NCBI RefSeq assembly: GCF_027943945.1
Contig: NZ_AP027141.1
Coordinates: 2,046,001 to 2,110,000 of the forward strand
Direction of reading: 5' to 3'
From: Microbacterium terricola
GTDB lineage: Bacteria; Actinomycetota; Actinomycetes; Actinomycetales; Microbacteriaceae
Length of the DNA: 64,000 nucleotides
A program made the position numbers and the translations under genes. The notes under the pieces were generated by a model. The model had not been told where the DNA came from, ran no database searches, and saw only the letters and a program-made list of their open reading frames with translations. Shown piece after piece: positions 9,099 to 17,089 of this stretch; position 1 is the first letter of the stretch, and every line of letters starts with the position of its first letter.

Positions 9099-9435
9099 GT
9101 ACGCTGTCGCCCTTGAGGCGAGCAGGCGATCGGAGAGCCGACCGCCGCAATCGGCACTGGATTTGAACCCGATCATCTGCGCTTCTGGTGCGCTCGATGC
9201 AGGTGAGGCACCAGCGACTGTGCACATTGCAACTTGCGTTTCACCGGATGCGTGCGTCACAGGGCAATGTGCGAGGCGCTGAGTCGCGACTGGGTTCCCG
9301 CTGATGGGCGCTGCAATATCGCGCACTTAGCCGCCCGACCCCGCAGATCGTCTGTCCGCGCAATCCGATACTGTCCGAGTGTCGACGGTGCGCTTCCAGA
9401 ACCGACTTGACGCGTTCACTGACGGAAGGATCTTC

Positions 9436-12400
9436 TTGTTCATCCTCTCTGATGGCACCCTCGTCACCTCTGCGAGCGACCTCACCACGGCGTCGAAGTG
9501 TGAGTTCGCGTTCCTGCGCAAGCTCGATCAGCTGCGCGGTCGCATCGACAAGCTCGCCGTCAAGGAAGACAAGCTGATGAACCGCACGGCTGCGCTGGGC
9601 GACGAACACGAACTGCGCGTGCTGCAGAAGTACCGCGACGAGTTCGGGCTCGGCGTGCGCGAGTTTGCGCGACCTGACCCGCTTACGCGCGAGTCCATGA
9701 GCGGGGCGGCAGCGCTCGCCGCTCAAGCCTTCGAAGACGGCGTCGATGTCGTGTTCCAAGCGACGATGTTTGAAGACGACGCGACTACGGGCACGGCCTT
9801 CGTCGGGTTCGCCGACTTCATCGGTCGCCAGCCTGACGGTCGCTACCGAGTGGAGGACACGAAGCTCGCGCGTTCCGAGAAGGTCACGGCGGTGCTCCAG
9901 CTCGCGGCCTACGCTGACATCCTCGAGCGCAACGGCATCCGGGTCGATGACACCGTGACGCTCCTGTTGGGCGATGGCACCCCGTCGCACCACCTCGTCG
10001 AGGATCTCCTGCCCGTATACCGGGTGCGACGTCGGCGTCTGTTTGAACTCCTGTGCATCCGCGACGCCGAAGGCGCCGATGGTGTCCCCGTGACCTGGGG
10101 TGACGTTCGATTCTCGATCTGTGGGGCATGCGACCACTGCGAGGCCGAGATCGAGGCGCAGCGCGATGTGCTGTTGGTCGCGAACCTTCGCCGTTCGCAG
10201 CGCGAACGCCTTGCGAAGGCCAACATCCGCACGATCGACCAGCTCGCCGAGAGCGCCAGCACCGTCGAAGGGATCGGTGCGCGAACGCTCGAAAATCTGC
10301 GCGCACAAGCAGGGCTGCAGTTGAACGCGGTGAAAGGGGAGGCGCCGCCCTACGAGTTGACCTCGGCCGTGCCGCTCCTCGCGCTGCCGGCACCTGACCC
10401 CGGAGACATCTTCTTCGACTTCGAAGGCGATCCGCTCTACACCGACGGTTCGGGGCACGTGTGGGGCCTTGACTACCTGTTCGGGCTCGTCGAGGACGAT
10501 GGCACGTTCCGGGCGTTCTGGGCGCACGACTTCGCGGAAGAGGGTCGCGCGCTCCGCGACTTCCTCAACTACGTCACGGCGCGGCGCGCGCAGCATCCGA
10601 ACATGCACATCTACCACTACGCGTCGTATGAACGCACGCACCTGGCGCAGCTCGCGATCCGGCACGGCTACGGCGAAGACATCGTCGACAATCTCTTTCG
10701 TCGCCACGTGCTCGTCGACTTGTACGCGACTGTGCGCGGCGCGCTCCGCGTGGGTTCGCCCTCGTACTCGATCAAGAAGCTCGAGCCCCTCTACATGGGC
10801 GCCGACCTGCGTAACGACGATGGAGTGACCAACGCGGGCGACTCGATCGTCGAGTATGCGGAGGCGGTCGAGCTGAGACGCATCCGCGACTTCGAGAGCT
10901 ACCAGCAGAAGCTCGACAAGATCGCGGAATACAACGAGTACGACTGTCGCTCGACGCTCGCTCTACGTGACTGGCTGCGATCGCTCGCTCCGGATGCCGC
11001 GACGCGGGTGGATGCCGATGAAGCGGTCGAGCGCGCTGAGCCGACGCTGAGCGTGCTGGCGGTTGAGGAGACAGTGCTCTCCGAGTCGCTCCAGCAACTG
11101 GCCGGCGACCCTCTGACGGTCCAAGACAATCCGTCGCGCTTCGCGGCGGCGCTCGCCGCGGCCGCCGTCCGATACTACGGCCGGGAAGACAAGAAGGGCT
11201 GGTGGGAGCACTTCGCCCGTCTGCTCGAGCCCATCGACGAATGGGCTGACGACCGCGACGTGCTCGCCATCCACGGCGTCGAGGTGGTGCAGGACTGGCA
11301 CCGCGAGACCGCGCGACAGAACCTCCGGCGCACTCTCCGCCTCACGGGCACCGCGGGGCCCGGCTCGAAGTTCAAGGCATCCGATCAGGCCAACGCTCGC
11401 CTCGTCTACGAGAGCGACAGCGATGCTCCCCGCACTGAACGCGACGACCCGCGAGCCCGCCCGACCCACGACGCGACCATCACCTCGGTCGAGGGCGACG
11501 CAGCAGACGACGTTCTGATCGTGCGCGAGGTGCTCCGCAAGGGCGAGGAGACCTACTCCGCGCTGCCGATCGCGCTCGTTCCGGGCGGCCCGATCGCTGT
11601 CACCGCCCAGCGGAACGCGATCCTCGAATGGGCGAGGAGTCTGCTCGCTGCCTACCCCGACGTGCCGCAGGATCCCGCGGGTGACATCCTACTCCGCCGA
11701 CACCCTCGCACCCAATCGGGCCGCCTCACTCCCGTCGACGTACTTGACTCCCCCGCTCTCGCCGCCGCCATCCGCGATGTCGATCGGTCCTACCTCGCGG
11801 TGCAGGGGCCTCCCGGAACCGGCAAGACGCACACCGGCGCCCACGCAATCGCAGAACTGGTGAACGAGGGGTGGAAGATCGGTGTCACCGCGCAGTCCCA
11901 CGCCGTCATCGACAACTTCCTCAGCGGAATCGTCAAAGCGGGTATCGACCCTGCCTTGCTCGCGCACGTCTCAGGAGACCAGAGGGCGCCCTACGAATCG
12001 GTCGATTCCTCGAAGATCTCAGCATGGACAGATAGCCAGCCTGCCGGCTATGTCGTCGGCGCGACCGCCTGGGCGTTCTCGAACGAGAAGCAGATCGCGC
12101 GACAGCAGCTCGATCTGCTCGTCATCGACGAGGCGGGGCAGTTCTCACTCGCCAACACAATCGCGGTCTCGCTCGGCGCCCAGCGCGTGCTGCTGCTCGG
12201 CGACCCGCAGCAGTTGCCTCAGGTGTCGCAGGGCACCCACCCGCAGCCGGTCGACGAATCAGCGCTCGGCTGGATCGCCGACGGCGCGAGCGTGCTGCCA
12301 CCCGAATTCGGATACTTCCTGCCACTCACTCGACGGATGGATGCCGCGCTCACCCGTCAGGTGTCGCAGCTGTCCTACGCCAACGCCCTACACGCGCATG

Positions 12401-12933
12401 AGTGCACTCGCGAGCGTCATCTCGAAGGCTGGGGGTCAGGGCTGCACGCGGTGCCGGTCGAGCACACCGGAAACTCGGTCGCATCGTCGGAGGAGGGATC
12501 CGCCGTCGTCGACCTCGTGCGTCAGCTTGTCGGGGCGCATTGGACCGACCCATCGAGCGGACGTACCAACGAAGCGCTCCGCCCAAACGACATCATCATC
12601 GTCACGCCATATAACGCCCAGCGCCAGCTCGTCCTCGACTCCCTCGCGGCAGCAGGGTTCTCAGATATGCAGGTAGGCACTGTCGACAAGTTCCAGGGGC
12701 GCGAGGCAGTGGTCTCGATCGTGTCGCTCGCCGCCTCGGATGCGTCAGAGGCGCCACGCGGAATGGACTTCCTTATCAACCGCAATCGCCTGAATGTGGC
12801 GATCTCCCGTGCACAGTGGGCCAGCTGGTTGGTCCACTCCCCTGGCCTCACTTCGCACTTGCCGACGACCGTGACCGGGGTGAAGGAGCTCAGCGCGTTT
12901 GTTCGGCTCATCGAAGCCATCGACGGCCCCTAG
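9436..12933 (+). CDS. TM0106-family RecB-like nuclease fused to a DNA2/UPF1-type helicase
   Basis: 1165 residues from a TTG at 9436 with AAGGA five bases upstream. The family usually opens a few residues before SASDLTTASKCEFAFLR, as here; a GTG at 9379 would add 19 residues. Domains in order: a RecB-like Cys-containing nuclease region (CEFAFLR, then RVEDTKLARSEK), a zinc-like cluster CGACDHC near residue 230, an RNase H-like/exonuclease region (DIFFDFEGDPLY), and a superfamily 1 helicase with Walker A GPPGTGKT near residue 790, DEAGQFS near 895 and the final motif RLNVAISRAQW. It probably unwinds and degrades or processes DNA. It is common in actinobacteria and also occurs outside defence loci. 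Confidence 0.85.
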   Translation: MFILSDGTLVTSASDLTTASKCEFAFLRKLDQLRGRIDKLAVKEDKLMNRTAALGDEHELRVLQKYRDEFGLGVREFARPDPLTRESMSGAAALAAQAFEDGVDVVFQATMFEDDATTGTAFVGFADFIGRQPDGRYRVEDTKLARSEKVTAVLQLAAYADILERNGIRVDDTVTLLLGDGTPSHHLVEDLLPVYRVRRRRLFELLCIRDAEGADGVPVTWGDVRFSICGACDHCEAEIEAQRDVLLVANLRRSQRERLAKANIRTIDQLAESASTVEGIGARTLENLRAQAGLQLNAVKGEAPPYELTSAVPLLALPAPDPGDIFFDFEGDPLYTDGSGHVWGLDYLFGLVEDDGTFRAFWAHDFAEEGRALRDFLNYVTARRAQHPNMHIYHYASYERTHLAQLAIRHGYGEDIVDNLFRRHVLVDLYATVRGALRVGSPSYSIKKLEPLYMGADLRNDDGVTNAGDSIVEYAEAVELRRIRDFESYQQKLDKIAEYNEYDCRSTLALRDWLRSLAPDAATRVDADEAVERAEPTLSVLAVEETVLSESLQQLAGDPLTVQDNPSRFAAALAAAAVRYYGREDKKGWWEHFARLLEPIDEWADDRDVLAIHGVEVVQDWHRETARQNLRRTLRLTGTAGPGSKFKASDQANARLVYESDSDAPRTERDDPRARPTHDATITSVEGDAADDVLIVREVLRKGEETYSALPIALVPGGPIAVTAQRNAILEWARSLLAAYPDVPQDPAGDILLRRHPRTQSGRLTPVDVLDSPALAAAIRDVDRSYLAVQGPPGTGKTHTGAHAIAELVNEGWKIGVTAQSHAVIDNFLSGIVKAGIDPALLAHVSGDQRAPYESVDSSKISAWTDSQPAGYVVGATAWAFSNEKQIARQQLDLLVIDEAGQFSLANTIAVSLGAQRVLLLGDPQQLPQVSQGTHPQPVDESALGWIADGASVLPPEFGYFLPLTRRMDAALTRQVSQLSYANALHAHECTRERHLEGWGSGLHAVPVEHTGNSVASSEEGSAVVDLVRQLVGAHWTDPSSGRTNEALRPNDIIIVTPYNAQRQLVLDSLAAAGFSDMQVGTVDKFQGREAVVSIVSLAASDASEAPRGMDFLINRNRLNVAISRAQWASWLVHSPGLTSHLPTTVTGVKELSAFVRLIEAIDGP

Positions 12934-13234
12934 TCCGGAACGCCTTGACGGGCGTTGCGCTACAACAGGCTCGCATCAAGTCGGACTATCAGAGCTTCTC
13001 CCATTGAGGGGATGCAACGCGGCAGTTTCTGGTGCCGTCGTCCAGATCACCGTTCCAGGCGCGAGCTTCGATTCCTAGCCCGATCCGGCAACGCGCGAAG
13101 CCACACTGCTCCTGGCTTGCTCATGTCAATGTCGGTGGCCTGATGTAGTCTGATGGACTTTCCCGAGCTGGGGAGGTGGTGGTGCCACCCGTCCCTCGGC
13201 ATCGTCGATGCAGCTTGACGAAGAGGAGAGATCC
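12934..13234. other. Intergenic stretch, no gene seen
   Basis: About 300 bases between the nuclease-helicase gene and a small plus-strand gene. It probably carries the terminator of the former and the promoter of the latter; I could not identify either with confidence. Confidence 0.3.
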
Positions 13235-13522
13235 ATGGCCAATAAGACATTCCACGACAGCGAACTCGAGCACGTGCCCGCGGTGATGCTCGGCGGACCG
13301 ATCGACGGGAAGCGGTATCGCATGCCCGTTTTCCCCGGTGGGGGCATTCCGACAGCATTCAGCACACCATTGCAGCAGCCGCACGAATCGAGCCCCAAGG
13401 CGGTGTACCTTCGCGAGGGCGATACACCCATTAGCGGATACTACGTGTACTTCTTCGACCGGATTGCCGACTCGTATTCGGCGCCCGTCCTGCACGAGAC
13501 GCCGGAGCGCCACCGCATTTAG
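13235..13522 (+). CDS. Small hypothetical protein (95 aa)
   Basis: 95 residues from the ATG at 13235, chosen over an ATG 27 bases earlier because GAGGAGAG precedes it at the right distance. The protein has no signal peptide or membrane segment. A stretch VMLGGPIDGKRYRMP near the N-terminus looks like a short beta-hairpin module. No family was recognised. It is convergent with the kinase gene of the BREX operon, whose stop lies about 80 bases downstream. Confidence 0.6.
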   Translation: MANKTFHDSELEHVPAVMLGGPIDGKRYRMPVFPGGGIPTAFSTPLQQPHESSPKAVYLREGDTPISGYYVYFFDRIADSYSAPVLHETPERHRI

Positions 13523-13605
13523 ACCTGTCGCGGATCTATCCGCGATAGACGATCATGCGGGCGGTACGGCGAGCGGCGGAGTGCCCACCAACTATGGCGA
13601 CCGAC

Positions 13606-14871
13606 CTACTTCAGCGGTGTACCGCGGACCACTTGGCTCAGCGGGTACGAGCGGACGTTCTCGGCGCCACGAGTCGACTCGTGCTTCACGAGGATGTTGC
13701 CGGGGCGCTTTGTGTCGACACCGACGACGACCCCCGTCCAGTCGAGGCCGAGGCGATCAACCACGACGACCCTCGCGCCGAGGTTCGCGTTTCCGACCCC
13801 GGCTGCGGCGGGCACCGGCTGGCCTGCGGCTGCGGCACGTGCTGGTCTGTCGGCAGGCTGTGGCGGCTTCGGCAGTGCAGGGGGCGCCGTTGCCCCACCA
13901 CCCTGCGCTTTGCCGGAACCCTTCGAATTCCCGGCAGGGAGCAGATCGCGAACCTGCTCCAGCACGGCGGCCGCAGTTGGGCGCGCGAACGGGTCAAAGG
14001 CGAGCATCGGCGTGATCAGGTCTCGAAGTACGGGTTTCAAGGACACGAGTTGGGCGCCTTTACGCATCGCACGGCGAACGGTTTCGTCCTCACCGAATGG
14101 GTCCGTGCCCCAGATGTCCGGCAGCCGGACGCCCGCGGCAATCGCGAGAGTCACCCCGAGCTTGAACACATCGGCAGCGGGCGCGAAATCCCGCTCTTCG
14201 ATCACTTCGTCGAGTTGCTCCGGGGTGAAGAAGCCGGGTGTCCCGCCAAGGCGCCCCTTCTGGTTCGCCTTCGTGACGAGCCCGAAATCGATGAGGCGAG
14301 CCCTGCCCGGTTCGAGCATGACGTTGTCTGGTTTGAGATCGAGGTGGACGAGCCCGACGTGATGAATAGCGACGAGGGCGGCGACGATATCGTGCGCGAG
14401 ATCGAGGAGCTGGTTCTGATCCATCGGCCCGACCGTGCCGACTTGCTCCGCGAGACTGCGCCCGCTGATGAGTTCGGTCGCGAACCACGGCACATCCCAG
14501 CCAGCCTGGGTCTGCTGCGTCGCGGCCTCGAAGACGCCAGGGATGTACGGACTGTCGATCTTGCTCAGGACCATCGCCTCGAAAAGAAAGGCCTTCACTT
14601 CACCCGCGAGCCAGGCGTCGAATCGGGCTGGCGGGATCGGCACTTCATCCGGGGCGGGCGGCAGCATCAGCTTGATGACGCCACGATTGAGTCGTCCGCC
14701 GGCCACACCCACCCGGGTAAGCGAGTGGTCCTCCCTCTTCCAGATGGCTCGCCACGTCGTGCCCTGGCCTCCGCGCCCCAGCGGCTCCGTGAGCTCCCAG
14801 TTCCCCACCTGGCGCCCTCGGACGACCTCCTGGAGCGCTGCCTGTGCTGGATGCAGACCCGCCACCGTCAC
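13606..14871 (-). CDS. Ser/Thr protein kinase, last gene of the BREX operon
   Basis: 421 residues. A complete eukaryotic-type kinase domain spans about residues 24-310: glycine loop LGRGGQGT (31-38), probable ATP lysine in GVIKLML (Lys67), catalytic loop HLDLKPDN (176-183, Asp178), DFG (195-197), and a GTPGFFTPEQL activation segment. Residues 310-365 are a Gly/Pro/Ala linker. The C-terminal 55 residues (ARVVVVDRLG to the end) form a small beta-rich module that looks SH3- or KOW-like (inference). There is no transmembrane helix, unlike PknB-type kinases. The GTG start overlaps the brxL stop (GTGA at 14868-14871), so it should be translated with the BREX proteins. The Pgl/BREX type 2 system uses the kinase PglW, but type 1 systems have none in the standard set. 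Confidence 0.88.
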   Translation of the reverse strand: MTVAGLHPAQAALQEVVRGRQVGNWELTEPLGRGGQGTTWRAIWKREDHSLTRVGVAGGRLNRGVIKLMLPPAPDEVPIPPARFDAWLAGEVKAFLFEAMVLSKIDSPYIPGVFEAATQQTQAGWDVPWFATELISGRSLAEQVGTVGPMDQNQLLDLAHDIVAALVAIHHVGLVHLDLKPDNVMLEPGRARLIDFGLVTKANQKGRLGGTPGFFTPEQLDEVIEERDFAPAADVFKLGVTLAIAAGVRLPDIWGTDPFGEDETVRRAMRKGAQLVSLKPVLRDLITPMLAFDPFARPTAAAVLEQVRDLLPAGNSKGSGKAQGGGATAPPALPKPPQPADRPARAAAAGQPVPAAAGVGNANLGARVVVVDRLGLDWTGVVVGVDTKRPGNILVKHESTRGAENVRSYPLSQVVRGTPLK

Positions 14872-17075
14872 GCGCCTTCGATCGGCGTGCGGGCGTAGGT
14901 GAAGGTCGTGTCGGATTTGATGCGCCGGAACTCCTGTCGAGCTTCTGCGATCGCATTCGTCGGAGGCTCCCAGATGTCGAGGCCCTTCCCCAGAAGAATT
15001 CGCCAGCCGTGGTCAGTGACGATCGAACGGTCGTGGATGCCATCGACAAGCCGGATGTCCAGGTTGACGCCGAAGCTCAGTGCAGCTTCGCGCAAAGCAA
15101 CGAGGCGCTCGAGCTGGTCCTTCTTCAAGTGATCCTTGTCCGTCTGCGTAGTGACGAGTTCGACGACGACCTCATCGGCCGGCCCCTTGGCGAGAGCGAT
15201 AAGCCCAAGGAGGTCTCCGACGTTGCGAACTTGGTGTGGCATCCGGATGTAGGGGTCGATGACGGTGATCTTTGCGGCACCCACGACGTAGGGCAAAATC
15301 ACGTTCTCATACGACACACCCGTCTGCCCCGCCTTGAAGTCACGGATGCCCTCGAAGAGCGGCGTCGTGGCGTCGGGAACGACGGGTGCATCGCTACCAT
15401 CGGGCACAATCGGCAGCGGCGGGGCAACTGAGACGACGGAATACGGCTGATGTGTGGGCGCCGGCGGAGTGTAGGTGGGCAAGTCGCTCCCAGCGATTCC
15501 GGAGCCCAGGGCTTCCGTGTCCCAATCGCGGCGGTACAGCTGCGGGTACTGATTCTCCTCAACCGTGACGACGTCGTGCCAGGCGCCGAGCGCGTCCTGG
15601 TAGCCAAAGCGCGGCGGGTTGTCCCGCATGGTCGCGTCGATGCGCAGAATCTGATCCTTGACTCGCTTGCGGCCCTCGATGGCGTAGGCGAGCACCTGTT
15701 CCATCTCGTCCGGAGTGGCAGTTCCCGTCGGATGGATGAGCTTCATGAGGCCGGAGAAGGTCTTGTTGATGCCGTCGCGGTCGCGGGTGGAAATGTCAGA
15801 GCCGAGTGTGAAGTGCGCCTGGTACTTATCGGAGAAATCCTCCGATCGCTTGGAGTGGAGGATCTCGGCAAGGTAGTCGACAACGAAGCCATAACCGTCA
15901 GAGAACATCTCTGAGCGGATCGGCGACACTTCCCACCCGGGGATGTAGTGGTGAATGCGGTCGAGCCACGCAGCATCGCGGTATGAATCAGGAAGCTCGT
16001 CGAAGAGATCGGAGTGTTGCAGCATATATGGCACGGTGTGGGACGTGTTGCCGATGAAGACCATGGATGCCTCAGCCCCGAGCGGCTGGTTGCCGCGGTT
16101 GAACTGCTTGTTCGCCATGTAGTTCTTCATGATGTTGACCAGGTTCTGGTCGGTGCGGCGATTCGCCGCGAACTCGTCAAAGGCGACGACATCCCAGTAG
16201 CCGACCAGCCCGAGCTTGCCGTTCGCGTTGTTGACGAAGAGCTTTGCGACTGTGACCTCGCCACCGGAGATCAGCGCACCGTTCGGCGAGAGCTCGCTGA
16301 ATGTATGCGACTTTCCGGTGCCCTTCGGGCCGAGCTCGACGAGGTTGTAGTTGCGCTCGACGAAAGGGATGAGCCGGGTGAGGGCGATGAGCTTGCCTCT
16401 GCGGCTGAATTGGTCCGGGTTGAGCCCGATCGACTGCATCAGGACGTCGATCCACTCGTCCGTCGTGAACGATGCGCGCGCCGCGTAGTAGCGATCGAAG
16501 TCGACGCCGGCGATCTGGATCGGCTTGAGGTTCGCGAGCACCCACGGCTCGGTCGGACCGTCACTCGGCTGATACTCGATGTCGCAGATGCACCAGACGC
16601 CGCCAACAAGCAGCTTCTGGTTGTTCGTCACGGTGTTGGCGTCGATCGGCACGCCCTTGATGTCGAGGTTCTCGAAAGACGCCTCGTAGAAGTCCTGCTT
16701 CGTATTGAGGTCGACGGTGACCCGGTCGATGATCCGGTGCTTGCCCTTCTCGCGGATCGTCGACTGGATCAGTACCTTCTCGTTCCGGTTGACATAGTGC
16801 TCGGCGAGGATGCTGCGCACCATGTCGATGCCGTCCTGGATGGTGTCCTCGTCGTCAGAGGCGGCGTACTGGCCGAGGAGGTACTCGAGCACATATCCGG
16901 GCACAACGGCGTTGCCGCGCACCGCTTTGACGAGGTCTTTGCGGACCACGGATCCGGCGAAGAGGTCATTCACCTTCCGATCGAGGTCGGACTCCTCGTC
17001 GGTGAAGGCAGGCACATAGACCTCCTCATCCTCGGCTACACCGAGATCGCTAAGTGCCTCGTCGAGGTTCGTCAT
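14868..17075 (-). CDS. brxL: BREX type 1 protein BrxL, AAA+ ATPase with Lon-like C-terminus
   Basis: 735 residues from the ATG at 17075, which has a strong GGAGGAGG upstream; the open frame continues 25 codons further without a better site. Walker A is GPKGTGKS (249-256) and Walker B VVAFDEFA (296-303), followed by a conserved block RRTDQNLVNIMKNYM. The last ~120 residues carry the Lon-protease-related region, ending in TPIEGA. BrxL is the effector-type ATPase that marks BREX type 1 systems. It starts 14 bases after the pglZ stop, and its own stop overlaps the kinase start. A Pro-rich linker sits near residues 565-590. Confidence 0.95.
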   Translation of the reverse strand: MTNLDEALSDLGVAEDEEVYVPAFTDEESDLDRKVNDLFAGSVVRKDLVKAVRGNAVVPGYVLEYLLGQYAASDDEDTIQDGIDMVRSILAEHYVNRNEKVLIQSTIREKGKHRIIDRVTVDLNTKQDFYEASFENLDIKGVPIDANTVTNNQKLLVGGVWCICDIEYQPSDGPTEPWVLANLKPIQIAGVDFDRYYAARASFTTDEWIDVLMQSIGLNPDQFSRRGKLIALTRLIPFVERNYNLVELGPKGTGKSHTFSELSPNGALISGGEVTVAKLFVNNANGKLGLVGYWDVVAFDEFAANRRTDQNLVNIMKNYMANKQFNRGNQPLGAEASMVFIGNTSHTVPYMLQHSDLFDELPDSYRDAAWLDRIHHYIPGWEVSPIRSEMFSDGYGFVVDYLAEILHSKRSEDFSDKYQAHFTLGSDISTRDRDGINKTFSGLMKLIHPTGTATPDEMEQVLAYAIEGRKRVKDQILRIDATMRDNPPRFGYQDALGAWHDVVTVEENQYPQLYRRDWDTEALGSGIAGSDLPTYTPPAPTHQPYSVVSVAPPLPIVPDGSDAPVVPDATTPLFEGIRDFKAGQTGVSYENVILPYVVGAAKITVIDPYIRMPHQVRNVGDLLGLIALAKGPADEVVVELVTTQTDKDHLKKDQLERLVALREAALSFGVNLDIRLVDGIHDRSIVTDHGWRILLGKGLDIWEPPTNAIAEARQEFRRIKSDTTFTYARTPIEGA

Positions 17076-17089
17076 GGATCCTCCTCCCC

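Noticed and set aside
9150..9220. Minus-strand GGGTTCAAATCC resembling a tRNA T-loop
   Set aside because: The T-stem has two mismatches and no acceptor or anticodon arm can be drawn, so it is at best a remnant and may be chance.
9241..10707. Long minus-strand frame opposite the nuclease-helicase gene
   Set aside because: Composition is that of an antisense shadow of a high-GC gene (Arg, Val, Ala, His-rich) with no family motifs, while the plus-strand protein has clear ones.
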